DNA of 64,000 bases from Pseudarthrobacter sp. AL07 (GCF_029960665.1 NZ_JASBRB010000007.1:1-64000), one strand, 5' to 3'. Positions 44,631 through 53,722 are shown, counted from the stretch's first letter. A program made the numbers and translations. Notes: generated by a model not told the origin, from the letters alone.

Positions 44631-45749
44631 CTAGGAACGTCGCGGCGCATTTGTATAGTTTGCACAGAGCTCGAGGAACCGAGTGTTGGCCTCTGCCTCG
44701 CCGATGCTGACCCGCACGCCTTCACTGGCGAAGGCCCGCACCGAAAGCGCCTGTGTGCCCGCCAGTTCAGCAAATTCCGAGCTGTTCTCGCCGAGGTTCA
44801 GCCAGATGAAGTTGCCCTCCGCCTCGGGCACGAACCAGCCGAGCTCACGCAGTCCGCTGGTTACGCGGGTCCGTTCGTTCACGATGCTTTGTACCCTTTC
44901 TACAACCAGCGGGTAATTCTGCAACGAGACGATGGCTGCTTTTTCAGCGATCTGTGACACTGAAAAGGGTGTGGCCGCGACGCGCAGGTACTGGGTCAGC
45001 CCGGGGTTGGAGATGCTGTACCCCACGCGAAGGCCCGCCAATCCGTGTGCCTTGGAGAACGTCCGAAGCACCACAACATTCGGGTATTTTCGGTACATTG
45101 CGATGCCGTCCACGGCATCGTTGGCGCGGACGAACTCCTGGTACGCCTCATCGATAACCACCACAACGTCGGACGGGACCGCCTGGATGAACCGCTCCGT
45201 CTCGGGAGTGGTCAGGACAGGCCCCGTAGGGTTGTTTGGGGTGCAAAGCAGGATGACCCTGGTGCGGACGGTCACGGCTGCAGCCATGGCGTCAAGGTTG
45301 TGGCGTCCGTCCGCCGTCAGCGGGATGCGGACGCTTTCCGCGCCCACCAGGCCAACGCTGATGGGATACGCCTCGAAAGACCGCCACGCATAAATCACTT
45401 CGTCCGCCTTGCCGTCGTCGTTCTGGCCGGCGAATGTGGACAGCAACTGGTTCAGGGCACCGAGGCTTCCGGCTCCCGTAACAATGTCCTCGGCCGGTAC
45501 CGCCAGGAACTCGGCGAGCGCAGCACGAAGTTTGCTGCTGACGGGGTCGGGGTAGCGGTTGAAGTCCGTCTGGTTGGAAATCGCCTCCAGCACCTCCGGA
45601 AGAGGGGGCAGGGGGTTTTCGTTGGAGGAGAGCTTGTAGCTGGCCAGCCCGTCCACGGCGATGGGAGGCATTCCTGCGGCGTAGCGGGGAAGCCGGCCAA
45701 CCACGGGGCGCGGCCGGATTTCGCCAGGCAACATCTCTGATGAAGTCAT
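44631..45749 (-). CDS. HisC-like aminotransferase (histidinol-phosphate or aromatic)
   Basis: The 372-residue protein has the HisC fold: SSNENPLPPLPEVLEAI, GAGSLGALNQLLSTFAG, LCTPNNPTGPVLTTPETERF, VVVIDEAYQEFV and VLRTFSKAHGLAGLRVGYSI, where the Lys binds PLP. N-terminal RPRPVVGRLPRYAAG is typical of the HisC2/phenylalanine aminotransferase branch in actinobacteria, so the substrate may be aromatic 2-oxoacids and not histidinol phosphate. It is alone between the 2-oxoacid dehydrogenase operon (same strand, downstream) and a divergent membrane protein; no other his gene is near, which favours the aromatic role. Confidence 0.85.
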   Translation of the reverse strand: MTSSEMLPGEIRPRPVVGRLPRYAAGMPPIAVDGLASYKLSSNENPLPPLPEVLEAISNQTDFNRYPDPVSSKLRAALAEFLAVPAEDIVTGAGSLGALNQLLSTFAGQNDDGKADEVIYAWRSFEAYPISVGLVGAESVRIPLTADGRHNLDAMAAAVTVRTRVILLCTPNNPTGPVLTTPETERFIQAVPSDVVVVIDEAYQEFVRANDAVDGIAMYRKYPNVVVLRTFSKAHGLAGLRVGYSISNPGLTQYLRVAATPFSVSQIAEKAAIVSLQNYPLVVERVQSIVNERTRVTSGLRELGWFVPEAEGNFIWLNLGENSSEFAELAGTQALSVRAFASEGVRVSIGEAEANTRFLELCANYTNAPRRS

Positions 45750-45832
45750 GCAAACTAGCCTACTTCGCCTGAACGGCAGGGGTTGGGCGGGCGCACAGGT
45801 GGGGCTCAGGGGCAGTGTGACAGCATGGGCGT

Positions 45833-46261
45833 ATGCGCTCTTCTATTGTTCGAGTCCTCATCAACGGGCTGGCCCTCTGGATTGCCAGCTGGATACTGCC
45901 GGGCCTGGATATCTCTACATCGGCGACCACCGCGGCGGTAGCCAACACGGGCGTAACGCAGGGCACGGAGACCGTCGGCATCATCCTCGCGTACCTGTTC
46001 ATCGGTTTGATCTTCGGTGTGGTGAACGCGTTTGTCCGCCCTCTGGTCAGCCTCCTGTCCTTGCCCATCACCATCCTGACGCTGGGCCTTTTCACCATCG
46101 TCATCAACGCCGCCATGCTGTATCTGACGTCATGGCTCAGCAGTTACACGCCGGTGCATTTCACCATCGACTCGTTCTTCTGGACGGCAGTCCTCGCAGC
46201 CATCATCATCACGCTCATTTCGCTGGTTGCGAACCGGGTTCCGGGCGGCCGCCGGCGCTAG
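45833..46261 (+). CDS. Phage-holin-IV-like membrane protein (PF04020 type)
   Basis: The 142-residue protein has four hydrophobic segments: VRVLINGLALWIASWILPGL, VGIILAYLFIGLIFGVVNAF, LPITILTLGLFTIVINAAMLYL and FFWTAVLAAIIITLISLVAN. The conserved LILPxxILTLG-like block between the second and third segments is typical of this family, misnamed after a phage holin. It is chromosomal in most bacteria, with unknown function. No phage genes are nearby. It converges with the lipase-like gene 9 bases away. Confidence 0.85.
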   Translation: MRSSIVRVLINGLALWIASWILPGLDISTSATTAAVANTGVTQGTETVGIILAYLFIGLIFGVVNAFVRPLVSLLSLPITILTLGLFTIVINAAMLYLTSWLSSYTPVHFTIDSFFWTAVLAAIIITLISLVANRVPGGRRR

Positions 46262-46270
46262 CCCTGCGGA

Positions 46271-47710
46271 TCACCGCGCCCGGCCGATCTCAGAGGGCCG
46301 CGGTGGGGGATCGGGCGTGGGCTTCGTTACAGGTTCGGGTGGGTTCGAACGGGTCAGCGCGAAGCGGGTGGCAGTTGCCGTGCCGCCTGCCCCCAGGACG
46401 CCGCTCAGGACGGCGGTTGACGCCATGAGTGAAGGGTCCTCGCTCACTGCAACCTGCCGGGCGCCTGCCTGGTAGCTGCTGAGCCGATGGCCCGGGCCGA
46501 TGCCGAATTCACCGCCTTCGGGCGTGGTGACGGGACTGTTGAGGGTCACCGTGACCCGGTTTCTGGCGTCCGGGTTCGGTGTGCCGTCAGCTCCGGGCAC
46601 CCAATCCTGCCTATGCTCCAGATGGAGTGCAGTTACGCCGGCCTCCGGAACGATGCCTCCTACGGGAGACCCTGCAGTGAGCACATATTCCATGTCGTAC
46701 TGGTTGAGGAACCCTCCGTCGGCCGCAAGGTTCATGGCATGTATTCCACCTTGGCTGTAGCCCACCGCCACGATAGGCGCCCCTCTTTCCGCGCCTGCAT
46801 CCTGCAGGGCCCGCAACACCGCCGCATTGATTTCTGCGGAGCTATGGCCCAGGCCTTCCACGATGCCGGCTTCATCGAACGGATTCACGCCGCCAATTTC
46901 ACCTCCGGCCTGCGTTCCGGGAATGACCACCACATAGGCCTTTTGTCCCCCGTTATCCACTTCGACGACTTCGATGTAGCCTTCACCGCGTTCATCGATG
47001 GTCTGCGCCCGAGCCAACAACGCAGCCGGAGAGCCGTCGAATTCAATGGGCAGCGTCTCCTTCTTTTCCAGCGTCACCGATCGCGGCTGAAGGATTCGGT
47101 TTGAACGCCCGGACACACCGGCGAGCAAAGGAACGGCGGCCGCAATATGCCTGCCCGCCGCCAGGTCTGCCGCGAGCGCTACCCAAAAGCGCTCCGGGGA
47201 GACTGCCAGCAAGGCAGCCATGGCCAAAGGGCCTGCGACGAGCTCCGTGACTTCCCTGTTGGGAACGAAGCCCAACCCGAGATCCCCCGCCTGCCGACCG
47301 AGAGTTTCCGTGCTGGTCAGGCCGGCGCCCATGCCGCGCGCGAAACCCGCCCAGGCTTCAGCCGTTTCGTAGTCCCGCTTGCTGGCGCGCACCTGGTTAC
47401 TGATTCTCTCCAGCTCCGCGCGCACGGCCTGGACGCTCCACTGCGCCTCGCCGACGCCAATCAGGGCCGCCGTCCCGGTGGTTCGCGCTTCATCCTGGTA
47501 CGGACACAGGTCTTCCCAGATGCGGCGCACCTCCACTTCCACGGCAGCCAGCTCCCCTGCAGCGGCGTCAAGCTTCTCCGCGCCGCCCATGAGCTCCTCC
47601 AACTGAAAACTGATGCCGCCAACGCCGCCCCTGATTTCCATTCCGCCGTCCACGGCAGGTCCTATCAAGTGGATTGGTCCGCCGCTCCCGGACGGGGTTA
47701 CCTCGGCCAT
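46271..47710 (-). CDS. WXG-associated alpha/beta hydrolase (lipase-like)
   Basis: The 479-residue protein has two parts. Residues about 1-150 are helical and resemble the long coiled-coil heads of WXG/LXG-type secreted proteins (GGISFQLEELMGGAEKLDAA, then VEVRRIWEDLCPY and WSVQAVRAELERISNQVRAS). Residues about 230-400 are an alpha/beta hydrolase core: AYVVVIPGTQAGGEIGG, IVAVGYSQGGIHAMNLAADG (Ser in GYSQGG), VLTAGSPVGG and VTALHLEHRQDWVPG (acid region), with a His near GPGHRLSSYQ. A disordered Pro-rich tail ends it. Its start overlaps the stop of the small WXG-like gene (TGATG). A secreted lipase or phospholipase is the best guess. Confidence 0.75.
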   Translation of the reverse strand: MAEVTPSGSGGPIHLIGPAVDGGMEIRGGVGGISFQLEELMGGAEKLDAAAGELAAVEVEVRRIWEDLCPYQDEARTTGTAALIGVGEAQWSVQAVRAELERISNQVRASKRDYETAEAWAGFARGMGAGLTSTETLGRQAGDLGLGFVPNREVTELVAGPLAMAALLAVSPERFWVALAADLAAGRHIAAAVPLLAGVSGRSNRILQPRSVTLEKKETLPIEFDGSPAALLARAQTIDERGEGYIEVVEVDNGGQKAYVVVIPGTQAGGEIGGVNPFDEAGIVEGLGHSSAEINAAVLRALQDAGAERGAPIVAVGYSQGGIHAMNLAADGGFLNQYDMEYVLTAGSPVGGIVPEAGVTALHLEHRQDWVPGADGTPNPDARNRVTVTLNSPVTTPEGGEFGIGPGHRLSSYQAGARQVAVSEDPSLMASTAVLSGVLGAGGTATATRFALTRSNPPEPVTKPTPDPPPRPSEIGRAR

Positions 47711-48012
47711 CAGTACCGCCCCGCAGGGTTGCCGGCGGAAGCTCCCACCGCCTGCGCGTGGCGTCGCACCGAAGACAACGCGTCCTCAAGCCGCACGCGC
47801 GCCCTTCCGAGCGCCGTCTCCTGCAGGGCTACCGAATTCCGGTATGCCTGCCCCGCAGGCGACTGCCAGTCCAGGAGCTGGATCTCGCGAAAGCCGCCAA
47901 GGACCTTTTCCACCCTCCCCAAGCAAAGATCAACCCGGGCCGCCAACTGCTGAACCTCATAACCGCGGGACATGCATGCCGCCATGTCGGCTGCCGTCAC
48001 GTCACTGCCCAT
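47710..48012 (-). CDS. WXG100-like small protein
   Basis: The 100-residue protein is all helical, with LLDWQSPAGQAYRNSVAL near residue 50: the W-x-x-P-A-G turn is a common WXG variant in actinobacteria. It follows a strong GGAAGGGGGGATCGGGC site. The size and hairpin shape match ESAT-6/WXG100 partners. It is translationally coupled to the lipase-like gene, which suggests the two are co-exported as a heterodimer or that this is the secretion chaperone. It is divergent from purB. Confidence 0.75.
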   Translation of the reverse strand: MGSDVTAADMAACMSRGYEVQQLAARVDLCLGRVEKVLGGFREIQLLDWQSPAGQAYRNSVALQETALGRARVRLEDALSSVRRHAQAVGASAGNPAGRY

Positions 48013-48201
48013 GCCCGATCCCCCCTTCCGGCCACCCGTACGAATATCTGATCCGTCAACGCCAAGTCCCGAACCCCGACGCTACGCAACGCCGCCCGCA
48101 CGACGGAAGCACCGCCGTCGGCTATGTGGACAAGTCACGCCGTTGTGCACATCAGACGGACGGCTTAAGCGGCAGTGAAGAGTTCATGAAAGAATCAGCA
48201 C

Positions 48202-49644
48202 ATGCCTGAAACTGCCGCCACAGCTGATACCCGCACGCCCTCCGGACGCCTGGCCCTCGCCGCGTCACCGGACCAGATCGCCCTGGGGCCGCTGGACGGC
48301 CGTTACCAGTCCGCCGTCGCGCCCCTCGTTGACTACCTGTCCGAGGCAGCCCTGAACCGTGACCGCGTGGCCGTGGAAGTCGAGTGGCTCATCCACCTGA
48401 CCAGCAACAATGTCCTTCCCGGCGCAGGCCAGCTCACCGCGGAACAGCAGGAAGAGCTCCGCGCGATCGTCACCGAATTCAACTCCGCCTCGGTGTCCGA
48501 GCTCGCCGAAATCGAAGCCGTCACCGTCCATGACGTGAAGGCTGTAGAGTACTACATCGGCCGCCGACTGCCCGCCATCGGCATCGAGAACCTGACCGCC
48601 ATGGTCCACTTCGGCTGCACGTCCGAGGACATCAACAACCTCTCCTACGCCCTGGGCGTCAAGGGTGCTGTGGAGGACGTGTGGCTGCCCGCCGCACGCG
48701 CCCTCGTTGCCCAGATCAGCAAGATGGCCGAGGTCAACCGCGCAGTCCCCATGCTGTCCCGCACGCACGGCCAGCCGGCCACGCCCACCACCCTGGGCAA
48801 GGAACTGGCAGTCATTGCGCACCGCCTGACCCGCCAGCTGGATCGGATCGCCAAGACCGAATACCTGGGCAAGATCAACGGCGCCACCGGGACATACGCA
48901 GCCCATGTGGCTTCTGTCCCCGGCGCCGACTGGCAGCAGGTGGCCAAGTCCTTCGTCGAGGGCCTGGACTTGTCCTGGAACCCGCTGACCACGCAGATCG
49001 AAAGCCACGACTGGCAGGCCGAGCTATACGCCGATGTGGCCCGGTTCAACCGGATCCTGCACAACGTCTGCACGGACGTGTGGAGCTACATCTCCATTGG
49101 CTACTTCGCCCAGATCCCCGTGGCCGGCGCCACCGGATCCTCCACCATGCCGCACAAGGTCAACCCCATCCGGTTCGAGAACGCCGAGGCCAACCTGGAA
49201 ATCTCCTCCGGCCTCCTGGACGTGCTCGGCTCAACACTGGTGACCTCCCGCTGGCAGCGCGACCTCACCGACTCCTCCAGCCAGCGCAACATCGGCGTGG
49301 CGTTCGGCCACTCCCTCCTGGCGATCTCCAACGTGGCCAAGGGCCTGGACCGCCTCGACGTTGCCGAAGACGTTCTCGCCGAAGACCTGGACACCAACTG
49401 GGAAGTCCTGGGCGAGGCCATCCAGATGGTCATGCGCGCCGAGGCGATCGCCGGCGTCGAAGGCATGGAAAACCCGTACGAGCGGCTCAAGGACCTCACC
49501 CGCGGCCAGCGTGTGGATGCCGCCCGCATGCAGGAATTCGTTCAGAGCCTGGGACTATCCCCCGAGGCAGAGGCCAGGCTGCTCGCCCTCACCCCGGGCA
49601 AGTACACCGGCATCGCGGACCAGCTGGTGGACCACCTCAGTTAA
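48202..49644 (+). CDS. purB: Adenylosuccinate lyase
   Basis: The 480-residue protein has LGPLDGRYQSAVAPLVDYLSE at the start, VHFGCTSEDINNLSYAL, SRTHGQPATPTTLGKELAV and GATGSSTMPHKVNPIRFENAE, the last being the superfamily signature loop with the catalytic serine. It is the E. coli-type long purB (DGRY start), unlike the short Bacillus type. It cleaves SAICAR to AICAR and adenylosuccinate to AMP in purine synthesis. It is preceded by about 190 bases shared with the divergent WXG-like gene; I see no operator there. Confidence 0.95.
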   Translation: MPETAATADTRTPSGRLALAASPDQIALGPLDGRYQSAVAPLVDYLSEAALNRDRVAVEVEWLIHLTSNNVLPGAGQLTAEQQEELRAIVTEFNSASVSELAEIEAVTVHDVKAVEYYIGRRLPAIGIENLTAMVHFGCTSEDINNLSYALGVKGAVEDVWLPAARALVAQISKMAEVNRAVPMLSRTHGQPATPTTLGKELAVIAHRLTRQLDRIAKTEYLGKINGATGTYAAHVASVPGADWQQVAKSFVEGLDLSWNPLTTQIESHDWQAELYADVARFNRILHNVCTDVWSYISIGYFAQIPVAGATGSSTMPHKVNPIRFENAEANLEISSGLLDVLGSTLVTSRWQRDLTDSSSQRNIGVAFGHSLLAISNVAKGLDRLDVAEDVLAEDLDTNWEVLGEAIQMVMRAEAIAGVEGMENPYERLKDLTRGQRVDAARMQEFVQSLGLSPEAEARLLALTPGKYTGIADQLVDHLS

Positions 49645-49774
49645 GCCGGCTCGCTCGGCCATGAACCTACGACGGCGGCGCCGGGTCCTTTGAGGGCCCG
49701 GCCCCTTCCTTTCGTTAAGCTTGCCGAACCTGTTGCCGACGCCGGAATGCCCCGCCGGATGCGAAACTGGAGTC

Positions 49775-50446
49775 ATGAAGCTGCTGCTCATCCGCCACGG
49801 ACAGACCCCCGGCAACGTACTCGGCCAGCTGGACACTGCCCACCCAGGGCCCGGGCTGACCGGACTGGGCGAACGCCAAGCAGAGGCCATGGCACGGTCC
49901 CTGGCCAACGAGCAGATAGGCGCCCTGTACACATCAACGCTTCTGCGGACCCAGATCACGGCCGGCCCACTGTCCCGGCTCCACGGACTCGAGGTTGAAA
50001 TCCTGGATGGTCTGCACGAAATCGAGGCAGGGGCCCTGGAGAAACTGACCGACCACGAGTCGCACATGCGGTACATGGGTACGGTGTTTGCGTGGGCAGC
50101 CGGTGACCTGGACCGCAGGATGCCTGCCGGCCCGAACGGCCACGACTTTTTCGAACGATTCGACAACGCCATCGACCGGATTGCCGAGCGCGCGACCAGC
50201 AATGGGGGCGCCGCCGTCGCGGCCGTCGTGAGTCACGGCGCCGCCATCCGCACCTGGACAGGTCTCCGCGCCGCCGGCGCCGACCATGAGTTCGCTGCCC
50301 GGCATGTCCTGTCCAACACCGGCATCGTGGCCCTGGAAGGGAACCCCGGGGCCGGCTGGAAGCTGATCCATTGGGACGGGAGCCCGGTGGGCGGCCTCGC
50401 CCTTGCGGATCCGACCGCCGAGGACCCCACCGGTACCCAGAGGTAG
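49775..50446 (+). CDS. Histidine phosphatase family protein
   Basis: From the ATG at 49775 the protein has 223 residues. MKLLLIRHGQTPGNVLGQLD is the RHG motif with the phospho-accepting histidine. LYTSTLLRTQITAGPL, HEIEAGALEKL and VAAVVSHGAAIRTWTGLRA (second catalytic His) are the other conserved blocks. It belongs to the phosphoglycerate-mutase-like phosphatases, with broad or unknown substrate. A GC-rich hairpin-like stretch (about 49673-49703) separates it from purB. The GNAT gene is downstream on the same strand. Confidence 0.9.
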   Translation: MKLLLIRHGQTPGNVLGQLDTAHPGPGLTGLGERQAEAMARSLANEQIGALYTSTLLRTQITAGPLSRLHGLEVEILDGLHEIEAGALEKLTDHESHMRYMGTVFAWAAGDLDRRMPAGPNGHDFFERFDNAIDRIAERATSNGGAAVAAVVSHGAAIRTWTGLRAAGADHEFAARHVLSNTGIVALEGNPGAGWKLIHWDGSPVGGLALADPTAEDPTGTQR

Positions 50447-50543
50447 CAGGCAAGTTCTCCATCCCCTTACGCGCAGGAAACACCACGGTAACCACGGGCT
50501 CTTAGGATTATCAGGCATCACCCTTCGGCGAAACGAGGCAGTC

Positions 50544-51047
50544 ATGCAGACCAATCCGCGGCTCAACATCCGTTCGGTCACCTGGTCCAACCCCGTGGGC
50601 GCCGATCTGCGCAGGGCCCAGCAGGCGGAACTGGACGCCCGCTTCGGTACCCCTGACCACGAACCGGGGACCCCGCCGTCGGGCGCCGACTGCGCCGTGT
50701 TCCTGGTGGCGTACGACAAAGGCTCGGGACAGCCCGTGGGCTGCGGCGGACTCCGGCTTTTGGACGGCTCTACTGCCGAAATCAAGCGGCTTTACGTGCT
50801 CCCGTATACGCGGGGATCGGGCGTGGCCAGCTCCATCCTGGCGGCCCTCGAAGCAGAGGCGCATAAGCAGGGCATCACGCGCATCAAGGCCGAAGCGGGT
50901 TCAGCGCAGCCGGACGGCCGGAACTTCTACGAGAGCTCCGGCTTCGACTCCGTCCCCAGCTTTGGCGCATACGTGGGAGTGGAGCACTCGTACTGCTACG
51001 CCAAGTCGATTGACTCGCACAGTGCCGCCCACACTGCCATGGCGTGA
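50544..51047 (+). CDS. GNAT family acetyltransferase
   Basis: The ATG at 50544 gives 167 residues. QPVGCGGLRLLDGSTAEIKRLYVLPYTRGSGVASSILAALEAEA carries the acetyl-CoA loop (RGSGVA) and the IKRLYV strand typical of the family, and GRNFYESSGFDSVPSFGAY is the C-terminal motif. The acceptor is unknown. It lies between the histidine phosphatase and thioesterase genes on the same strand with about 80-100 base gaps. Confidence 0.85.
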   Translation: MQTNPRLNIRSVTWSNPVGADLRRAQQAELDARFGTPDHEPGTPPSGADCAVFLVAYDKGSGQPVGCGGLRLLDGSTAEIKRLYVLPYTRGSGVASSILAALEAEAHKQGITRIKAEAGSAQPDGRNFYESSGFDSVPSFGAYVGVEHSYCYAKSIDSHSAAHTAMA

Positions 51048-51123
51048 GCCAAATCCGGGCGGAGGTCCGTTACACAACAACAGCCACCGCGTAACGTGCG
51101 CCGCGGCACGCTAACCTCGCCAT

Positions 51124-51558
51124 ATGGAATCCACTGACATCACCTTCCGCACCCGCAAATGGATCCGGCCGGAGGACCTGAACGCCAACGGAACCCTTTT
51201 TGGCGGAAGCCTGCTGAAATGGATTGATGAGGAAGCCGCGATCTACGCCATCCTCCAGCTTGGCAACGGCCGCGCCGTCACGAAGTACATCTCGGAGATC
51301 AACTTCGTGAGCTCCGCCGTGCAGGGCGACCTGGTGGAGATGGGCCTGGCGGCAACGCGCTTCGGCCGGACATCCTTGACCATGCGCGCCGAAGTCCGCA
51401 ACATGATCACGCGCCAGAGCATCCTCACCATCGAAGAGATCGTCTTCGTGAACCTCAGCCCGGCCGGCAAGCCGGAGCCACACGGCTACACCGAAATCAC
51501 CTATGAGCGGGACCGGATTCCCACTCATCACCTGACTGAAACGCTCATTCAGGACTGA
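51124..51558 (+). CDS. Acyl-CoA thioesterase (YciA/BACH-type hotdog)
   Basis: The 144-residue protein has a single hotdog domain. DLNANGTLFGGSLLKWIDEEAAIYA is the signature helix with the catalytic Asn/Asp region, and VTKYISEINFVSSAVQGDLVEMGLA the conserved strand. It hydrolyses acyl-CoA thioesters in the cytoplasm; chain length is not predictable. It precedes thymidine kinase on the same strand. Confidence 0.9.
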   Translation: MESTDITFRTRKWIRPEDLNANGTLFGGSLLKWIDEEAAIYAILQLGNGRAVTKYISEINFVSSAVQGDLVEMGLAATRFGRTSLTMRAEVRNMITRQSILTIEEIVFVNLSPAGKPEPHGYTEITYERDRIPTHHLTETLIQD

Positions 51559-51666
51559 CGACGGCGGGACGCGCCTTACGCCGGCCGGCCCCGCGTCACG
51601 TCACCACCATGGGCCTCTGGGTCGTACGGCATAGGATCGATAGCCGGACCCCTTGAAAGGACTCTC

Positions 51667-52293
51667 TTGGCCAAGCTCTACTTCCGCTACGGCGCCATGA
51701 ACTCCGGCAAGTCCACCGGGCTCCTGCAGGCCGCTTTCAACTACGAGGAGCGCGGACAGCGCGTCCTGCTGGCCAAGCCTGGCGTGGATACCAAGGGCGA
51801 TACGGACATTGTGTCCCGGCTGGGCATGACACGGTCCGCGGACTTCCTGCTGTCCGCCACCACCCCCGTGCGCGAACTCTTCGCCGCCCATGCGGCCGGC
51901 GATGACCCGGATGCGCTGCTGGAGCACGTGGACCAGAAGCCCGTGGCCTGTCTTCTGGTGGACGAGGCCCAGTTCCTGACGCCGGACCAGGTGGATGACC
52001 TGTTCCGCATCGCCGTCCTGGACAACGTCCCGGTACTTGCCTACGGCATCAGGACCGATTTTTTGACTCACGCCTTCCCGGGATCACGCCGGCTTCTGGA
52101 GGTGGCCCACACGCTGGAAGAGCTCAAGACCATTTGCCGGTGCGGGCGCAAGGCCATCTTCAACACCCGGCGGGTTGGCAACAAGGTGGTGTTCGACGGC
52201 GATCAGGTGGCCATCGACGGCCAGGACGTCTGGTACGAATCCCTGTGCGGGTCCTGCTACCTCGAGGAGTCTGGCGGCCGGCTGGGTTCCTGA
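51667..52293 (+). CDS. tdk: Thymidine kinase
   Basis: The 208-residue protein starts at a TTG (51667) preceded by AAAGGACTCTC. GAMNSGKSTGLLQAAFNYEERG is the P-loop, LLVDEAQFLTPDQVDDL the Walker B/catalytic Glu region, and CRCGRKAIFNTR with CGSCYL form the zinc site. It is the type II (bacterial and cellular) enzyme that phosphorylates thymidine in salvage. It is monocistronic by spacing. Confidence 0.95.
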   Translation: MAKLYFRYGAMNSGKSTGLLQAAFNYEERGQRVLLAKPGVDTKGDTDIVSRLGMTRSADFLLSATTPVRELFAAHAAGDDPDALLEHVDQKPVACLLVDEAQFLTPDQVDDLFRIAVLDNVPVLAYGIRTDFLTHAFPGSRRLLEVAHTLEELKTICRCGRKAIFNTRRVGNKVVFDGDQVAIDGQDVWYESLCGSCYLEESGGRLGS

Positions 52294-52342
52294 GGCCTGG
52301 CGCCGCGCCCGGCAACCCTCCCGCCTCCGGATTACATCCGGC

Positions 52343-52593
52343 TCAGCTCTCACTCGGCGAACCCGGTACCTGCGGCACCCGCCGCCGGAGGACAGGCGCC
52401 AGCACCACGGCGATCCCGACGGCGGCACCGATCACCGTCTCGACGATCCCGAAGCCACGTAGATGGCCACGGAACAGCCGCCGGTCACTACCAGGGTGAG
52501 AAGCTGAATAAACACTCCCACCGCACAGCGGAGGGCCAGCCGGTGGTCCTTGTTTGCGGGAGCGATGCTGAAAATCCCAGCGAGGATCTTCAC
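52343..52593 (-). pseudogene. FUSC-type membrane protein remnant, N- and C-terminal ends only
   Basis: A frame from GTG 52593 gives MKILAGIFSIAPANKDHRLA, then LRCAVGVFIQLLTLVVTGGC and stops at 52432. The PANKDHRLALR motif followed by a first membrane helix is typical of the N-terminus of FUSC/aromatic-acid-exporter-like proteins. A second frame continues right at that point with IVETVIGAAVGIAVVLAPVL and a polar tail, ending at 52343; it looks like the last membrane helix of the same kind of protein. The central part (some hundreds of residues) is missing. So it is a gene reduced to its two ends by deletion with frameshift near 52430-52460. Confidence 0.65.
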
Positions 52594-52735
52594 GTGCTGA
52601 TGGCGCCTTCCTGCAGTCCAACCGGTACATCACTGGCGCCCGCGCTGACGTCCACATTGATCTTACGGCAGCCTGTTCCCACGATCGGAACTGCAGGGCA
52701 ACGCCGCCGAAACACCACCCTGTGATCCTTGAGGC

Positions 52736-53581
52736 ATGAAGCCCACCGCAAGGAAGCCTGCCCCTAGGAAGCCTCCCGCGGCTGATTTGAGCTGTGAAGT
52801 CTGCGGCCTGATGCCGGAACCGACCAAGACCCGCCTGACCTTGGCCAACGTGGCCGTTATGCTCCCGATCGAACTGCTGGTCCATGCCCTCGTGGTGGAA
52901 ACTCACCTGCCGTATTTTGCCAAGGTCCTGGTCCTCACGTTCACTGCCACCGTGCTGGTGATCTGGGTGGCGGAGCCCTCAGCCGCCCGGATCCTCCGCG
53001 GCTGGCTGCACGCGCCGACCCTCCGGCACCACAGGAAGCTGAGCAGCGCACCGGCGTTGTGGCGGACGCGAACGGTGCTCCAGGACCATCCGGGTTCGCT
53101 GCAGAAAATCACCCAGGCGCTGGCCCGACTGGACACCAACATCCTCAGCATCCACGTCCACCCGGTTGCCGGCGGCGTGCTGGACGAGTTTGTGCTCTCG
53201 GCGCCGGGGACCCTCAGTGAACGGCACCTGCTGGAGGCACTGCACGACGGCGGCGGCTCGCGGTCGCGGGTCTGGCCCACCACCGCATTGGCCATGGCGG
53301 ACGGCCAGACGAAGGCGCTGAGCCTGGCGGCCCGGATCGCCGATGCCCCTGACGAGCTGCCGCTGGCCGTCGCCGAGCTGCTTCGTGCCCGCATCCTTAC
53401 GCCTGCGGAGGCGGTCCTGGAAAAGGACGACGCCGGCACCCGCCTGAAGATCCCCACGGCCTGGCACGGACCCATCACGTTCGCCCGTCCCGGCGAACCG
53501 TTCACACCCGCCGAGTCAGCCCGCGCGCACCGGCTCGCCGAGCTCGCCGAAATTTTGGCCCACCGACCTGACGCCAGCTGA
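52736..53581 (+). CDS. Membrane-anchored ACT-domain protein
   Basis: The 281-residue protein begins with a basic, Pro-rich segment holding a CEVCGLMPE cysteine pair, then two membrane segments (LANVAVMLPIELLVHALVV and VLVLTFTATVLVIWVA, residues about 36-80). An ACT domain follows at about residues 112-175: TVLQDHPGSLQKITQALARLDTNILSIHVHPV, where the DHPGSL loop is the usual amino-acid-binding turn. The C-terminal 100 residues are a further domain of unknown type ending in a helix rich in Glu/Ala. It may sense an amino acid at the membrane. It precedes the catabolic operon by about 340 bases on the same strand but has its own context. Confidence 0.65.
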   Translation: MKPTARKPAPRKPPAADLSCEVCGLMPEPTKTRLTLANVAVMLPIELLVHALVVETHLPYFAKVLVLTFTATVLVIWVAEPSAARILRGWLHAPTLRHHRKLSSAPALWRTRTVLQDHPGSLQKITQALARLDTNILSIHVHPVAGGVLDEFVLSAPGTLSERHLLEALHDGGGSRSRVWPTTALAMADGQTKALSLAARIADAPDELPLAVAELLRARILTPAEAVLEKDDAGTRLKIPTAWHGPITFARPGEPFTPAESARAHRLAELAEILAHRPDAS

Positions 53582-53722
53582 CAGCACTAGCACCCGGCAC
53601 TGGGCCGCCGCCGTCGGACCTGACCCGGCATGCGGAAGGTCTAACAACACTTCTCCATGCCGCGGCGCAGCCAGTCACAATCCGTTTTTTAAGGCCCGCA
53701 CCGGCGCAATTGAAGAAAAGCC

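Noticed and set aside
45833..46261. Prophage lysis gene
   Set aside because: Although the family is named after a holin, there are no phage genes nearby and the family is common in chromosomes.
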